Assembly: GCA_020861185.1 (NCBI GenBank)
Contig: JAJBSV010000016.1
Location: 177,635 to 241,634 of the forward strand
Direction of reading: 5' to 3'
DNA from: Ruminococcus sp.
GTDB lineage: Bacteria > Bacillota > Clostridia > Oscillospirales > Ruminococcaceae
DNA: 64,000 nucleotides
In this document: one piece after another, positions 46,902 to 55,949 of the stretch
Layout of the letters: each line of letters begins with the position of its first letter
Numbering within the stretch: position 1 is the stretch's first letter
Position numbers and translations under genes: made by a program
Notes under the pieces: model-generated
Told to the model about the DNA's origin: nothing
Seen by the model: the letters and a program-made list of their open reading frames with translations, nothing else
Databases searched by the model: none

Positions 46902-49246
46902 CTATCCATGCTTTCTTCTCATCAATACTATTACCACCACAATCACTGCCACGACTACTGCAATGCCAACAACCGGCACAATCGGGAAGCCGGTTGAAAA
47001 CGACACCGCCTCTCCATCAATAATCATACAGTCGAGATACATAGTATCCGCAAGCTCGCTTGTGGCGGTCAGCGTGACTGTGTTCTCGCCGGATTTAAGT
47101 GGGATGTTGATGGTATAGTACTCCCAGTCGGTGCCTGTGATCGAAAGGCTCAGGTCAGAAATCTTCTTGCCGTTCACATAAAGCGCAAGTCCGGAGACGT
47201 CCGAGTTCTCAAGCAAGTATCGGATGTTGAGAGTGTATGTCCCCGAAGCCGTTACGGAAACGGTGCCTCTGACGGAAGCGCCTTCAGCAGTTCCGAAAAT
47301 AAGATAGCCCTGACCGTAGTAGTTTCTAATGTCATAATTTGCACCGCTTTTAACGAGGCTTTTAATGCCCTTGTAGGCATAGAACTCGGCTTCGTACTGC
47401 CGATCTCCTGTGTACTCGGGAGGGCTCTCAGGCTCGGCTATTGTTGCGACGTTGTAGTCGGTGGAGCGATTGGTGTTAGAGCCGCTGACGTTGATTGTTA
47501 TGTCTACAGGACCGTTGTGAGAAACTGTCACGGTGAAGACACCGTTTGTATACTCGGTTGTTATATTGCTCGCGGATGTGTTGATACCTCTGTCGATATA
47601 GGTGAGTGTCGGCTCCTTCGAGCACCCGCTGATGACGATAGTGTCGGTTCTCTGGAGAAGAACGCTGTTTTCGTCATAGTTGTTGAGATAAATTTCGAGG
47701 CTGTCCGAGTACTCGTTGATGATTCCTGTCGTATAGGTCGAAAGCTCAAGCTCGATGCTGTCGGCAGTGTTATACTGGAACGGAATCGTTCCGCTCGCCT
47801 TTTCGCCGCTCTTGAGAGGATTGTAGACAACCCATGTATTCCCGTTTCTGCCGGCATAGATGACGCCGGTGTATTCCTCCGGGAAAAGTTCTTCAAACTC
47901 AGCGACCTTGTCCTCAATCGTCGCCCACCGTTCGGATATTTCCGATTGCAGAATCTGCATCTCGAACTGCTCCGCTATGTCATCTGTAAGAGCATACACC
48001 GTCGGGATTGCAGGATACCGCCCCGTCGACTTGTAGAATGAGTGATTTTCGCTCAGACTGCCGTCGTAATCGTTCTGGTATAGTCCCTCAAAAAGCGAAG
48101 GATAGGTGGAGTACATATCGTCATCCGAGCCACTTTCAACATCCTGAATTATTACGACTTTGGTGTCCGCGATAACTTCCTCCCGGGTTGGAATCCGTAT
48201 CGCACCCTCAATAATCTTTCGAAACATATCCGTCACGACATTCGTGAACTGGGTGTAGGACGACCATTGCCTCTCGGTATATCCGTCATCGTCAACCGTC
48301 GGGTCATCCTCATAGAAATCATCATCAGGGACAAGTTCGGGACCGTCAATAATCGTGGCTCCTGATTTCAGGAAGCGTTCAAGCATGACTGTAAGTCCAG
48401 TTGACTGCGTGAACGGAATTGTTTCCGTCCAGCCGGTTTCATCATATCTGACACCGTAGTTCCCGCAATATCCCGCAAGATACGCTCCGAGACAGATGCT
48501 TTCCATGTCATAAAGATAACTGTGCTGGGTGTACTTTTCCAAAAGAATGAAGTTCTCGGTATAGTCAAGGCAAGCTTGTTCAAATTCGGGAACCTGCTTT
48601 ATCATCGCAAGTGGATTTATGTCCGCACTCCACTGATTTCCGCACCAGCTGACGACCAGATAGCCGCCGTACTTGTTGCAGAGCTCCAAGAGATTCGCAA
48701 AGTGCTGATAGCGCTCCTCGGCAGTTACCGGAAAGTCCTCCTGCTCGAAGCCCCAGAACTGCTCGCAATAGTTGAAGCCGAGGAAATTCGGGTAATCGGT
48801 GAAGAACTCCTCAAAGATAGTTCCCTCAAGGCTCGAATCCGGATAGTCGGGAAAGTGACACTGTCCGCCGCTTGCCGGCTGAATCATCGCCCAGACGCCT
48901 CTTTCGGCGCAGATTCTGAGCCATGATTTTGCGGTCTCATAGCCATATTCGACGACACCCCACGTCTTTGTTTCCGAATCCCAGTTGATAGACAGGGAGA
49001 TGTTGAAAACGACATACGGAAGCACGTCCTCCGGTATCAGGTCGATTATTGCATCCGGGTCGGGATAGTTCCATGTGTCAATGTGAACAATCCACATCGG
49101 CGACTCGGTTGATACCTCCCGGCGGATTGTTCCGCCGGTTGAAGCCACCCAGCCTGAAGCTTCTCCATCCGCAACTGTAGCAATCGGAAGCGCGCACATA
49201 AGAAGTGGAACGCAATAATCCAAGCTACCATTCTTCTGATTTTCAT
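46902..49246 (-). CDS. GH98 glycoside hydrolase with CBM-like domain and C-terminal anchor; frameshift in the signal peptide
   Basis: The catalytic domain begins PMWIVHIDTWNYPDP and contains VFNISLSINWD, GVWAMIQPASGG, LGFNYCEQFWGF and GGYLVVSWCGNQWS, a strong GH98 pattern (endo-beta-galactosidase or xylanase family). A CBM35/6-like domain (EAEFYAYKGI...) and a membrane anchor ending MRRKHG follow. The frame is open from 46902 to 49223 but lacks a proper start. The natural start MKIRRMVAWIIA (ATG 49246, GGGAG upstream) lies in another frame, one base short near 49205-49215. Restored, it gives a fine signal peptide. As it stands, export is probably lost. It follows copy 3 of the sugar-binding lipoprotein by 36 bp. 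Confidence 0.85.
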
Positions 49247-49282
49247 TTCAGCATCTCCCTTCGGATAATATCGCTTTCAATC

Positions 49283-50739
49283 TCAGCCGACAAGCTCGCC
49301 CGTGTCGATATAATTGTCGATGATTGTATTGAGTTCTTCGAGATAATATTCAAGTTGCTCGGAATAGGATGCCTTAAGCTGTGCCCAGGTGGAGTTTGCA
49401 CCCTTCTTGATTCCCTGGTCGAACTCGTTATAGGCGTTGTCAAGGTTGGTTCCCAGGTTACCATTATAGAACATTATCGTATTTTCCGCAATAATCTCGT
49501 CACAGATTTCAACCATTTCGAGCATTTCATCCGTCCACATATAGACTTCCTTGAGCTGCTTGGTGTCGATGTCAATAACAGCCGGGTCAACTATCTTGAA
49601 TCTCTCGCAAGAGGCGAAAAGAGCAACTCCTTCGGGATTGGTGGCACCCATACACATCATGCAGCCGTCGGGAACAGAATTTAAGTAGTAGACTCCGTCG
49701 CCGTCCTGATACCTCGGAAGCGGAACGAACATAATCTCGCCTGCTTCGATGTCTCCCCAGACCGCATTCATTTCTTCAACTATCATAGTAAAGTCGGAAA
49801 TTGTGCAGACAGAGAAGAGACAAAGTCCTTCCTTGACGCCTGCGCCACACTCGTGGTCGTTTCTTCCGGCATTATAGTTTGTGCCGATGTGGTATGTACA
49901 GCCGTTCTTTACGAGGTCATATAGCAGACTCTCAGCAGCTTCAATTATCGGATCGTCAAGATTCGAGTAAAAATGCCCGTCCTCATCCTTCATGATTGTC
50001 GTTCTGCCGGTCGATTCCTCACAGATTGCTCTTTGATAAGGCTAACCGTCCAAAGCATATCTGTCCTCATCTTCGTCAGAGAACTCAACGCACATATCAT
50101 AGAATACATCCCATGTCCACTCATCATTATAAAACAGCTCAGCAGGGTCGTCAAAGCCATATTCCTCGATAACCCGTCTGTTATAGGGGACGATCATTCT
50201 TGGGGAAATGTCGGTGACTATTGCAAAGTGTTTGTCACCGAGCGCGAAATATTCCGCCGCATCCGCCATTCCCGCCTAAAGCGGGTCGGTATAGTCAACA
50301 TAGTCGTCAACCGTCGTGTACATTCCCTTCATGCAGTTATACGGGAATGTAGCGGTGTGTTTGATGTTCCGCATCTGGTGAAGTCGGGTGACTGACTCGA
50401 CAGAATCAGATTTGCGAGGTCATCGTTTCTGGATGAATAGGTAGTCTCAACCCATTCAATTTCGCAACCGTATTTTTCGGTGAATGTGTAATAACCGGTG
50501 TTGATGATTTCGTCCTCACTGTAGTTGTGGAACGGGTCATACCAACAGAACCATTCGATGGTTGTCCCTGCCGCGGCGGTTTCCTCAGCATCTGGAAGGG
50601 TGATTCCGGCGGCTAAGATTGCCGTTGAATCTTCACTTGACAGTGTCAGCTGTACTATATCCCTTCTGGAGCTTCCGCAACCGACGAGAGCCGTTATCAT
50701 AATGACAGCGAAAACTATCGCTAAAATTCTTCTTTTCAT
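49283..50739 (-). pseudogene. Sugar-binding lipoprotein (SBP family 1), copy 3, inactivated
   Basis: Very close to copy 2 (34867-36330) along its whole length, with an intact lipobox (VGC, Cys21) and ribosome binding site. Three lesions break it: an extra AC pair in an AC run at 50355-50360 (+2 shift, codon ~132), and two amber codons (TAG at 50276-50278 and 50042-50044) at positions that are Trp in copy 2 (SEPLW and ALDGW). The pieces read in order as leader to SNT, CMKGM to DPL, AGMADAAEYF to ALDG, and CEESTGRT to the end. Inactivation is therefore recent. Confidence 0.9.
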
Positions 50740-50782
50740 ATAGGTGTATACTCCTTTTTCGTCGTCAGAAATTGGACAGGAA

Positions 50783-50824
50783 ATTGCTCGGACTTATCAG
50801 GTGCTCGGGATAAGTCCGAACAAT
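50783..50824. repeat. Large intergenic hairpin
   Basis: Perfect 11-bp arms TCGGACTTATC / GATAAGTCCGA, extended by ATTG / CAAT across one mismatch, lie between the Cys-repeat surface gene and lipoprotein copy 3. Poor T-run. It may act as an mRNA-stability or attenuation element inside the operon. Confidence 0.6.
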
Positions 50825-50880
50825 CTGTCTGCCAAATCACTATAAAAGGTACTTACTATCCTGTTTATTTCTTTTTCTTC

Positions 50881-51840
50881 TTACCAAGGGCTTATGACTA
50901 AAATTACTGCTACAGCAACTACAACAACTATAATGACAATTACAACAGCAGTTGTCGGGAAGGCTGAATAATCGGAGCCTTCGGCACCGCAGTTGGTGCA
51001 GACGCCGTTTTCGTAGTTATGACCGGTTGCAGTTCCCTCATCGGTAACGGTGTCAGTTTCGCCACAACCGTTGTCGCACTCGGCGGTCATTGTTCCGTCG
51101 GAGATACAGGTGGCGTCGTTATTCGAAACATAGTTTGTGAAACTGTCTCCCAGAGCGGTTCCTTCGTCTGTGACGGTTACTTCCTCGCCACAGACGGAGC
51201 AAACGCCGATCTTGGTGCCATCGGAGGTACAGGTGGCATCGTTATTTGAAGTGTGCTCGTCAACGGTATGACCGGTAAGCCCGCAGTTGACTCTGCCGGC
51301 GACGATATAATCTTCGGTAGAACCTTTGAGTATTTCAACAGAGCTTATTGTAATGGCTGATATAACCGCTCCTGAAGAGGAACCCTTGAAATTGAACTGA
51401 TAGGTTTCGATAACGCCCTTACTCTCGGCATCTTCGACGGTTATCTCAATCCACAAGTCGAAATCTCCCGCTTCTACGGTTGTGACTTCGGAAGCTCTCG
51501 ACCAACCCGATTCATTTACAAGAAAGATTCTGAAATTGTCAGCAGATGTTCCTGTGGCGTGTATAAGAATCGTTTCGCTGAGTGAGTAGGTTTCGGGAAG
51601 CTTATAGCAAACCTGCTCAATGCCCTCATAGGTTACGCTTCCGTCATCCGAATAGGTACCCTCTGCGGTGAAAATGCCAAGATTGTCTTCGGTGAGCGGG
51701 ACAACGGTCATAATGCCATCATCCGCCAAAGGATACTCGACAACTACTTCCTCCTCAGCTGTCTCTTCGTCTGCAAAAGCGACTACTCCGAGTGAAAGCA
51801 CCATCATGAGTGCCAAAACTATTGCAAATAATCTTTTCAT
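50881..51840 (-). CDS. Secreted surface protein with NNDATC Cys-repeats; tail frameshifted
   Basis: The 319-residue protein has a signal peptide (1-23), a beta-rich domain (about 40-175) and Cys-containing repeats of the type SNNDATC-DGT--C--CG--DEGTA-G (about 190-290), then a membrane anchor. The protein stops at VISPW. In the next frame the same DNA reads ALGKKKKK and stop, the positive tail expected after an anchor. One extra base near 50892 explains this. Surface repeats of this type occur in gut Clostridia; function unknown. It is the first gene of the AraC-type promoter block's left operon. GAAAGGA sets the start. Confidence 0.7.
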   Translation of the reverse strand: MKRLFAIVLALMMVLSLGVVAFADEETAEEEVVVEYPLADDGIMTVVPLTEDNLGIFTAEGTYSDDGSVTYEGIEQVCYKLPETYSLSETILIHATGTSADNFRIFLVNESGWSRASEVTTVEAGDFDLWIEITVEDAESKGVIETYQFNFKGSSSGAVISAITISSVEILKGSTEDYIVAGRVNCGLTGHTVDEHTSNNDATCTSDGTKIGVCSVCGEEVTVTDEGTALGDSFTNYVSNNDATCISDGTMTAECDNGCGETDTVTDEGTATGHNYENGVCTNCGAEGSDYSAFPTTAVVIVIIVVVVAVAVILVISPW

Positions 51841-51873
51841 AATACTGTGATTCCTTTCTGATGATTTTTATTC

Positions 51874-51940
51874 CATAATGATATATCCGTAAAAAATATT
51901 CTCAACACATATATCGACTGTAACTACACACAATCCGACT
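51874..51940 (-). promoter_or_regulatory. Conserved promoter/activator block 1
   Basis: About 67 bp closely match block 2 (54042-54110): ATAATGATATA, CCGT, AACACATATA, CGAC, ACTACACA and GACT occur in the same order and spacing. It lies upstream of the surface-protein gene. A shared AraC-family binding site plus promoter is the simplest reading. Confidence 0.65.
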
Positions 51941-51942
51941 CA

Positions 51943-53165
51943 TTACCAGTTGACCTGCCAACGGCTTTTGTAGTTGCCTTCCGAAGGGGTTGCACTTCCT
52001 CCCGCACCGCCATAGGTGCTGCTTATATCAGCAAAAACTTCCTTGACGCCGGTCTTCCTTCGTGAGGTCTTCACTCGCTTCATAAGTTCGTTATAATAGA
52101 GTTCATCATCAAGCAGAATATTGACTTTTGCGCCGGTAAACGCCGACAGGTGATGGCATTTGAGAGTGTCAGACCATTTATACCTTCCCGACCGTCCGCA
52201 ACAAGAGGAGTGCCCCGAAGAATCGATCCACCCCAGGCGTTGAGAACTCCGACATGCTGAGGATTTTCGCCGTCCGTCTCAACCGGGACTTCGTGTCCGC
52301 CAAGACTCCCAAACGGACTCTTGTTGGTTTTCGTAAATTCCGGCTCGGGCATATCAAACTCGACGAGTGTGAGCTTGCCGTGCTCGGCGACAAGCTTCGC
52401 CGAATCCATCTGAATTTCAAAGCGGTTTGTACCCTAAGCATCGCCGGTTGTGGTGACAAATACGCCCGTTGCGCCGTTTTCGTACTCCGCATAGACGGTG
52501 ACGTCGTCCTCAACCTCGATGTTATGCCATTGTCCGAAGCACATGTGTGCCTGAACAGACACCGGCATCCTGCAAATCCACTGCCAGAGATCTAATTGGT
52601 GCGGACACTGGTTGATGAGGACTCCTCCGCCCTCGCCCGACCATGTTGCACGCCAGTCTCCCGAATCGTAGTAGGCCTGTGGGCGATACCAGTTGGTGAT
52701 AATCCAGTTGGTTCTGCGGATTCTGCCGTACTTTCCCGACTGCACCAATTCACGCATTTTGCGGTAGATGCAGTTTGTGCGCTGATTGAACATCATTCCA
52801 AAAACGACATCAGGGTGCTTGTCTGCCTCCTGATTCATTTCTTTGACCTGCTTCATATAAACTCCTGCAGGCTTTTCGACCATAACGTGGATTCCACACT
52901 TCATGCACTCTATTGCATATTTCGGGTGGTCATAGTGGGGAACGCTCACGATGCAGGCATCTATACAGCCACTGTCGAGCATTTTCTCAGCGCTGTCAAA
53001 GATCTGGATCTCGCCCAAATTCTCCTTTGCCCATTCAAGTCTTTTTGGATTGATATCTGCAACAGCCTCAAGCTCAAAGTCGGGGCACTGTCCTGAAGAA
53101 ACACTTTTTGCGTGACCACTGCCCATATTTCCGATTCCGATTATTCCAAGTCTTAATTTATCCAT
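51943..53165 (-). pseudogene. Gfo/Idh/MocA-family oxidoreductase, inactivated
   Basis: The N-terminal Rossmann domain is intact (LGIIGIGNMGSGHAK, VEKPAGVY) and continues to VTTTGDA. There an amber codon (TAG, 52434-52436) interrupts before GTNRFEIQMDS. A one-base loss near 52149-52157 shifts the frame after GLTLSNA. In the corrected frame the protein runs on through LSAFTGAKVNILLDDELYYNEL to NW and stop at 51943. Such enzymes oxidise or reduce sugars or inositols with NAD(P). The start has AGGAG upstream, 9 bp behind the original isomerase stop. Confidence 0.9.
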
Positions 53166-53179
53166 AAGTTTCTCCTAAT

Positions 53180-54013
53180 CTATAAGCTTTCTGAGAGCAT
53201 TGCAGGCGGTATCGAATGCCGTATCGTTTCCGGGTAGCTGTAGTCATCAAGCTTCGTGTCTCCCTGCTCCAAGTTTGCAAATCCCGCAAAAATCTTCAGA
53301 TGCGGTTCAACAGTGACCGCCTTTCCGGGAACGCTGAGATAATCGGAGAGTATTTCTTTTAAATGTCCGATTCCACAACTAGCCGGAACAACTCTGCCGT
53401 CGGCAAGGGCGTCTTTTATATGGAGATAGCGGACATACGGCTTCAGCATATTCCAAGCCTCAGGAGTTTCCTGCCCACACTGGATAAAGTTCGCCGAGTC
53501 GAATACAGCTTTCAGTTCAGGGAAAGTCTCGTGAAGTTCAAGACAACGTGAAGCAATGTCGCCGTAAATTCCTTTCTCGTTTTCGTGGCAAAGAGTGATT
53601 CCGCTACCGTTCGCCGCCTCAATCAGTCTTCCCATTCTGTCGAAGACTTCGCCGCGATAAGCTTCGGCGGGTTTGTCTTTCGGAACATAGAACGAGAAGA
53701 GGCGGATGTTTTTCGCACTTAAAATATCGCCGAGTTCAAGAGTGTATTTGAACTTATCGAGGTGTTTTTCAAATTCAGCCTTGTCGAGTCCGATTTTGCC
53801 GATAGGAGAGCCGAGTGACCAGACGATAAGTCCCGAATCATCAAGCTCATGCCGGACTTCTTTAGCTTTTTCAATAGTAATGTCGGAAATATTAACTCCG
53901 TCGACGTTTCTTATCTCCAAACCGTCGAGGCTGTTTCGCTTCATGGCGGCAATTTGACCGTCAATCTGAGAACTTGCCTCGTCGGTGAAGGCGTATATGT
54001 ATAGTTTGTGCAT
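53180..54013 (-). CDS. Sugar phosphate isomerase/epimerase (TIM barrel), C-terminus frameshifted
   Basis: This 277-residue protein fits the xylose-isomerase-like TIM barrel family (ITLCHENEKGIYG, LKAVFDSANFIQCGQ, YLHIKDAL, VTVEPHL). The end reads YPETIRHSIPPAMLSESL. One base away the same DNA reads DTAFDTACNALRKLID with a stop at 53175, matching the normal family ending, so one base was lost near 53221-53232. The catalytic barrel may still work. It shares an operon with the broken oxidoreductase. AAAGGAG sets the start. Confidence 0.8.
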   Translation of the reverse strand: MHKLYIYAFTDEASSQIDGQIAAMKRNSLDGLEIRNVDGVNISDITIEKAKEVRHELDDSGLIVWSLGSPIGKIGLDKAEFEKHLDKFKYTLELGDILSAKNIRLFSFYVPKDKPAEAYRGEVFDRMGRLIEAANGSGITLCHENEKGIYGDIASRCLELHETFPELKAVFDSANFIQCGQETPEAWNMLKPYVRYLHIKDALADGRVVPASCGIGHLKEILSDYLSVPGKAVTVEPHLKIFAGFANLEQGDTKLDDYSYPETIRHSIPPAMLSESL

Positions 54014-54041
54014 CTTTCAAGACTCCTTTCGCACTTGGTAC

Positions 54042-54110
54042 TATAATGATATACCGTCAAAAAGAATTTTCTAAACACATATAGCGACATTTACTACACA
54101 AAATAAGACT
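54042..54110 (-). promoter_or_regulatory. Conserved promoter/activator block 2
   Basis: Near-copy of block 1 (51874-51940) upstream of the isomerase gene, next to the divergent araC-type gene. Confidence 0.65.
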
Positions 54111-54130
54111 TGTTTCAATGGGAATAGGTC

Positions 54131-54160
54131 TTGCTTATTAACATAGCATTGTGATATAAT
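54131..54160 (+). promoter_or_regulatory. AraC-family regulator promoter
   Basis: TTGCTT (54131-54136), 18 bp, TATAAT (54155-54160). Confidence 0.55.
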
Positions 54161-54190
54161 TAAAACAAAAATAACGGGGGCGGTGATTTC

Positions 54191-55060
54191 ATGCAGAATC
54201 GAAAGATGGTTATCATAAACAATTCCGTAGAGTGTGTGCATTCGTCTTCTTCGGAAATGGCTTCATACAACATTGAGAATACGAACTCAAGGCACAATCG
54301 TCAAAACCTCAAATTCCATTTTCACGAGGTCTACGAGGTGTATCTGCTCCTGAATGGCGAGATAACCTATCATAGCGAGGCAATCAGCAAGAAGCTTGAA
54401 CGTGGAGATCTGATTTTGTGCAGTCCCTACAGCTTCCACTGCACCCAACTGATGGGCGAATGCGACTATGAACGTGTGGTAATAAATATCGACCGTTCCG
54501 CCCTGCAAACTGTCTGCACCGGCGACACCGATCTATCAAAATGCTTTGATAACGTGAACGGTGGCATAAACCTCTATCGCCTGAGCGAGGCGGAAACCGA
54601 AAAATTCGTCAAGATTTCGGATATGTTGGCGTATGAAACCGAGACCGGCGGCTACGGTTCCGACGCCATGATTAATGCCTATCTGACTGAGCTTATGGTG
54701 CTTATAAACCGTCACGCCACGGCAGAGGTTGTCAATCCGGACGGAAGCGCTATGCCGGAGATTGTTCTCAAAACCCTGAACTATATAAACGAGCATCTGA
54801 CCGAAGAGGTTTCTCTTGACGCTATCGGCGAAGCTCTCCACCATAACGGCGACTATATTTCGAGAAGATTCCGTGAAAGCACCTTCCTGACTATCAGCCA
54901 ATATATGACTGCCAAAAGAATAATCATGGCAGAAAAACTCCTCATGCAGGGCACCTCCCCAACCGAAGCCTGCTTCTCCTGCGGATTCAATAATTATACC
55001 CACTTTGCGAGGACGTTCAAGGAAGTCACGGGGAGTAGTCCGAGAGAGTTTAGGAGGTAA
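54191..55060 (+). CDS. AraC-family transcriptional regulator
   Basis: The 289-residue regulator has an N-terminal cupin-like sensing domain (HFHEVYEVYLLLNGEI, about 40-110) and a C-terminal double helix-turn-helix (about 190-289) ending ACFSCGFNNYTHFARTFKEVTGSSPREFRR, the AraC signature. It is divergent from the isomerase/oxidoreductase operon and is the only undamaged gene of the locus. It probably activates both conserved promoter blocks in response to a sugar. GGGGGCGG lies before the ATG. Confidence 0.92.
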   Translation: MQNRKMVIINNSVECVHSSSSEMASYNIENTNSRHNRQNLKFHFHEVYEVYLLLNGEITYHSEAISKKLERGDLILCSPYSFHCTQLMGECDYERVVINIDRSALQTVCTGDTDLSKCFDNVNGGINLYRLSEAETEKFVKISDMLAYETETGGYGSDAMINAYLTELMVLINRHATAEVVNPDGSAMPEIVLKTLNYINEHLTEEVSLDAIGEALHHNGDYISRRFRESTFLTISQYMTAKRIIMAEKLLMQGTSPTEACFSCGFNNYTHFARTFKEVTGSSPREFRR

Positions 55061-55200
55061 AAAAAGCTTGCAATTGCTAAACACCGGTAAGTAACTAATA
55101 AAATCTACCAACTATTAGCTGACAGGACAGGTGTGTGCACAACGCTAAAGAAGGCAAATGTTTAACAAGTGTTGTGCAAAAGACAAAACAAAGAAAGACA

Positions 55201-55235
55201 CGATTGCTCTCAACTAGAAAGCAATCGGTTCTTTT
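55201..55235. terminator. Hairpin terminator shared by convergent genes
   Basis: Arms CGATTGCT / AGCAATCG. The plus strand continues GTTCTTTT; the minus strand continues into a T-rich tract. The right arm overlaps the last codons of the ABC ATPase gene. Another loose pair, GCACAAC / GTTGTGC, lies at about 55137-55177. Confidence 0.7.
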
Positions 55236-55915
55236 ATGGAGGCAAACTGATCTATAACGACTCCGTCCTCAATTTTTATAACCACGTCCGCCTTTGCCGC
55301 AATCTCCGGGTCATGAGTTACCATGATGAGCGTTTGCCCGAACTGCTGTGCGCAGTCCCGAAGGAGCTGAATAGTCGTCTCGCCGTTCTTCTTGTCGAGG
55401 TTGCCTGTCGGCTCGTCTGCAAAGATGAGCTGAGGCTTTGCAAGAACTGAGCGCGCAATCGCAACCCTCTGCTGTTCGCCGCCCGAAAGCTCGGTCGGGT
55501 ACTTCTTGAGCTTGTCGGCGATTCCGAGAAGCTCCGTCACGTTCTGCAAAAACTCCGGGTCGGGCTTCTTGTTATCGAGTTTCATCGGCATGCAGATGTT
55601 CGTAAGCGCCGTGTACTCGTCCAAGAGATTGAACTGCTGAAAAACGAAGCCCATATGCCTGCGCCTGAACTCCGCCATTTTTGCGTCGGGGTAGGAATAC
55701 AAATCCTCATCGCCCAAGTAGATATTGCCCGAAGTGGGCTCGTCGAGACCGCCTAAGATATGCAGAAGCGTCGACTTTCCGGAACCGCTTCTTCCGATAA
55801 TGGTGTAGAAGAGTCCTTCCTCGAACTCGGCACTAACTCCGTTCAGTGCGTGGGTCTCGCCCGATTCAGCTTTGTAGGTCTTGTAGATGTCTTTTGCTTT
55901 TAATACTGTACTCAT
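55214..55915 (-). CDS. ABC transporter ATPase (MacB/LolD type)
   Basis: The 233-residue ATPase has Walker A GRSGSGKST, Q-loop FVFQQFNLL, signature LSGGEQQR, Walker B LIFADEPTGNLD and the switch His in VTHD. It belongs with FtsX-type permeases, one of which is encoded 34 bp upstream. Together they would form a type VII (mechanotransmission) complex, often for peptide defence or lipoprotein handling. Last gene of a four-gene operon. Confidence 0.92.
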   Translation of the reverse strand: MSTVLKAKDIYKTYKAESGETHALNGVSAEFEEGLFYTIIGRSGSGKSTLLHILGGLDEPTSGNIYLGDEDLYSYPDAKMAEFRRRHMGFVFQQFNLLDEYTALTNICMPMKLDNKKPDPEFLQNVTELLGIADKLKKYPTELSGGEQQRVAIARSVLAKPQLIFADEPTGNLDKKNGETTIQLLRDCAQQFGQTLIMVTHDPEIAAKADVVIKIEDGVVIDQFASIKEPIAF

Positions 55916-55949
55916 AATTTTTTCTCCTTATCTGTCCTCACGGCAATGA

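Noticed and set aside
49283..53165. TAG recoding (for example pyrrolysine) to explain the amber codons
   Set aside because: TAG ends several healthy genes here, and the same loci also carry plain frameshifts, so decay is simpler.
46226..54013. Poor assembly as the cause of all the indels
   Set aside because: Not fully excluded, but the long genes at 55-60 kb and GH5 at 44.5 kb are intact and only one functional locus is hit, so decay is favoured; read data would decide.
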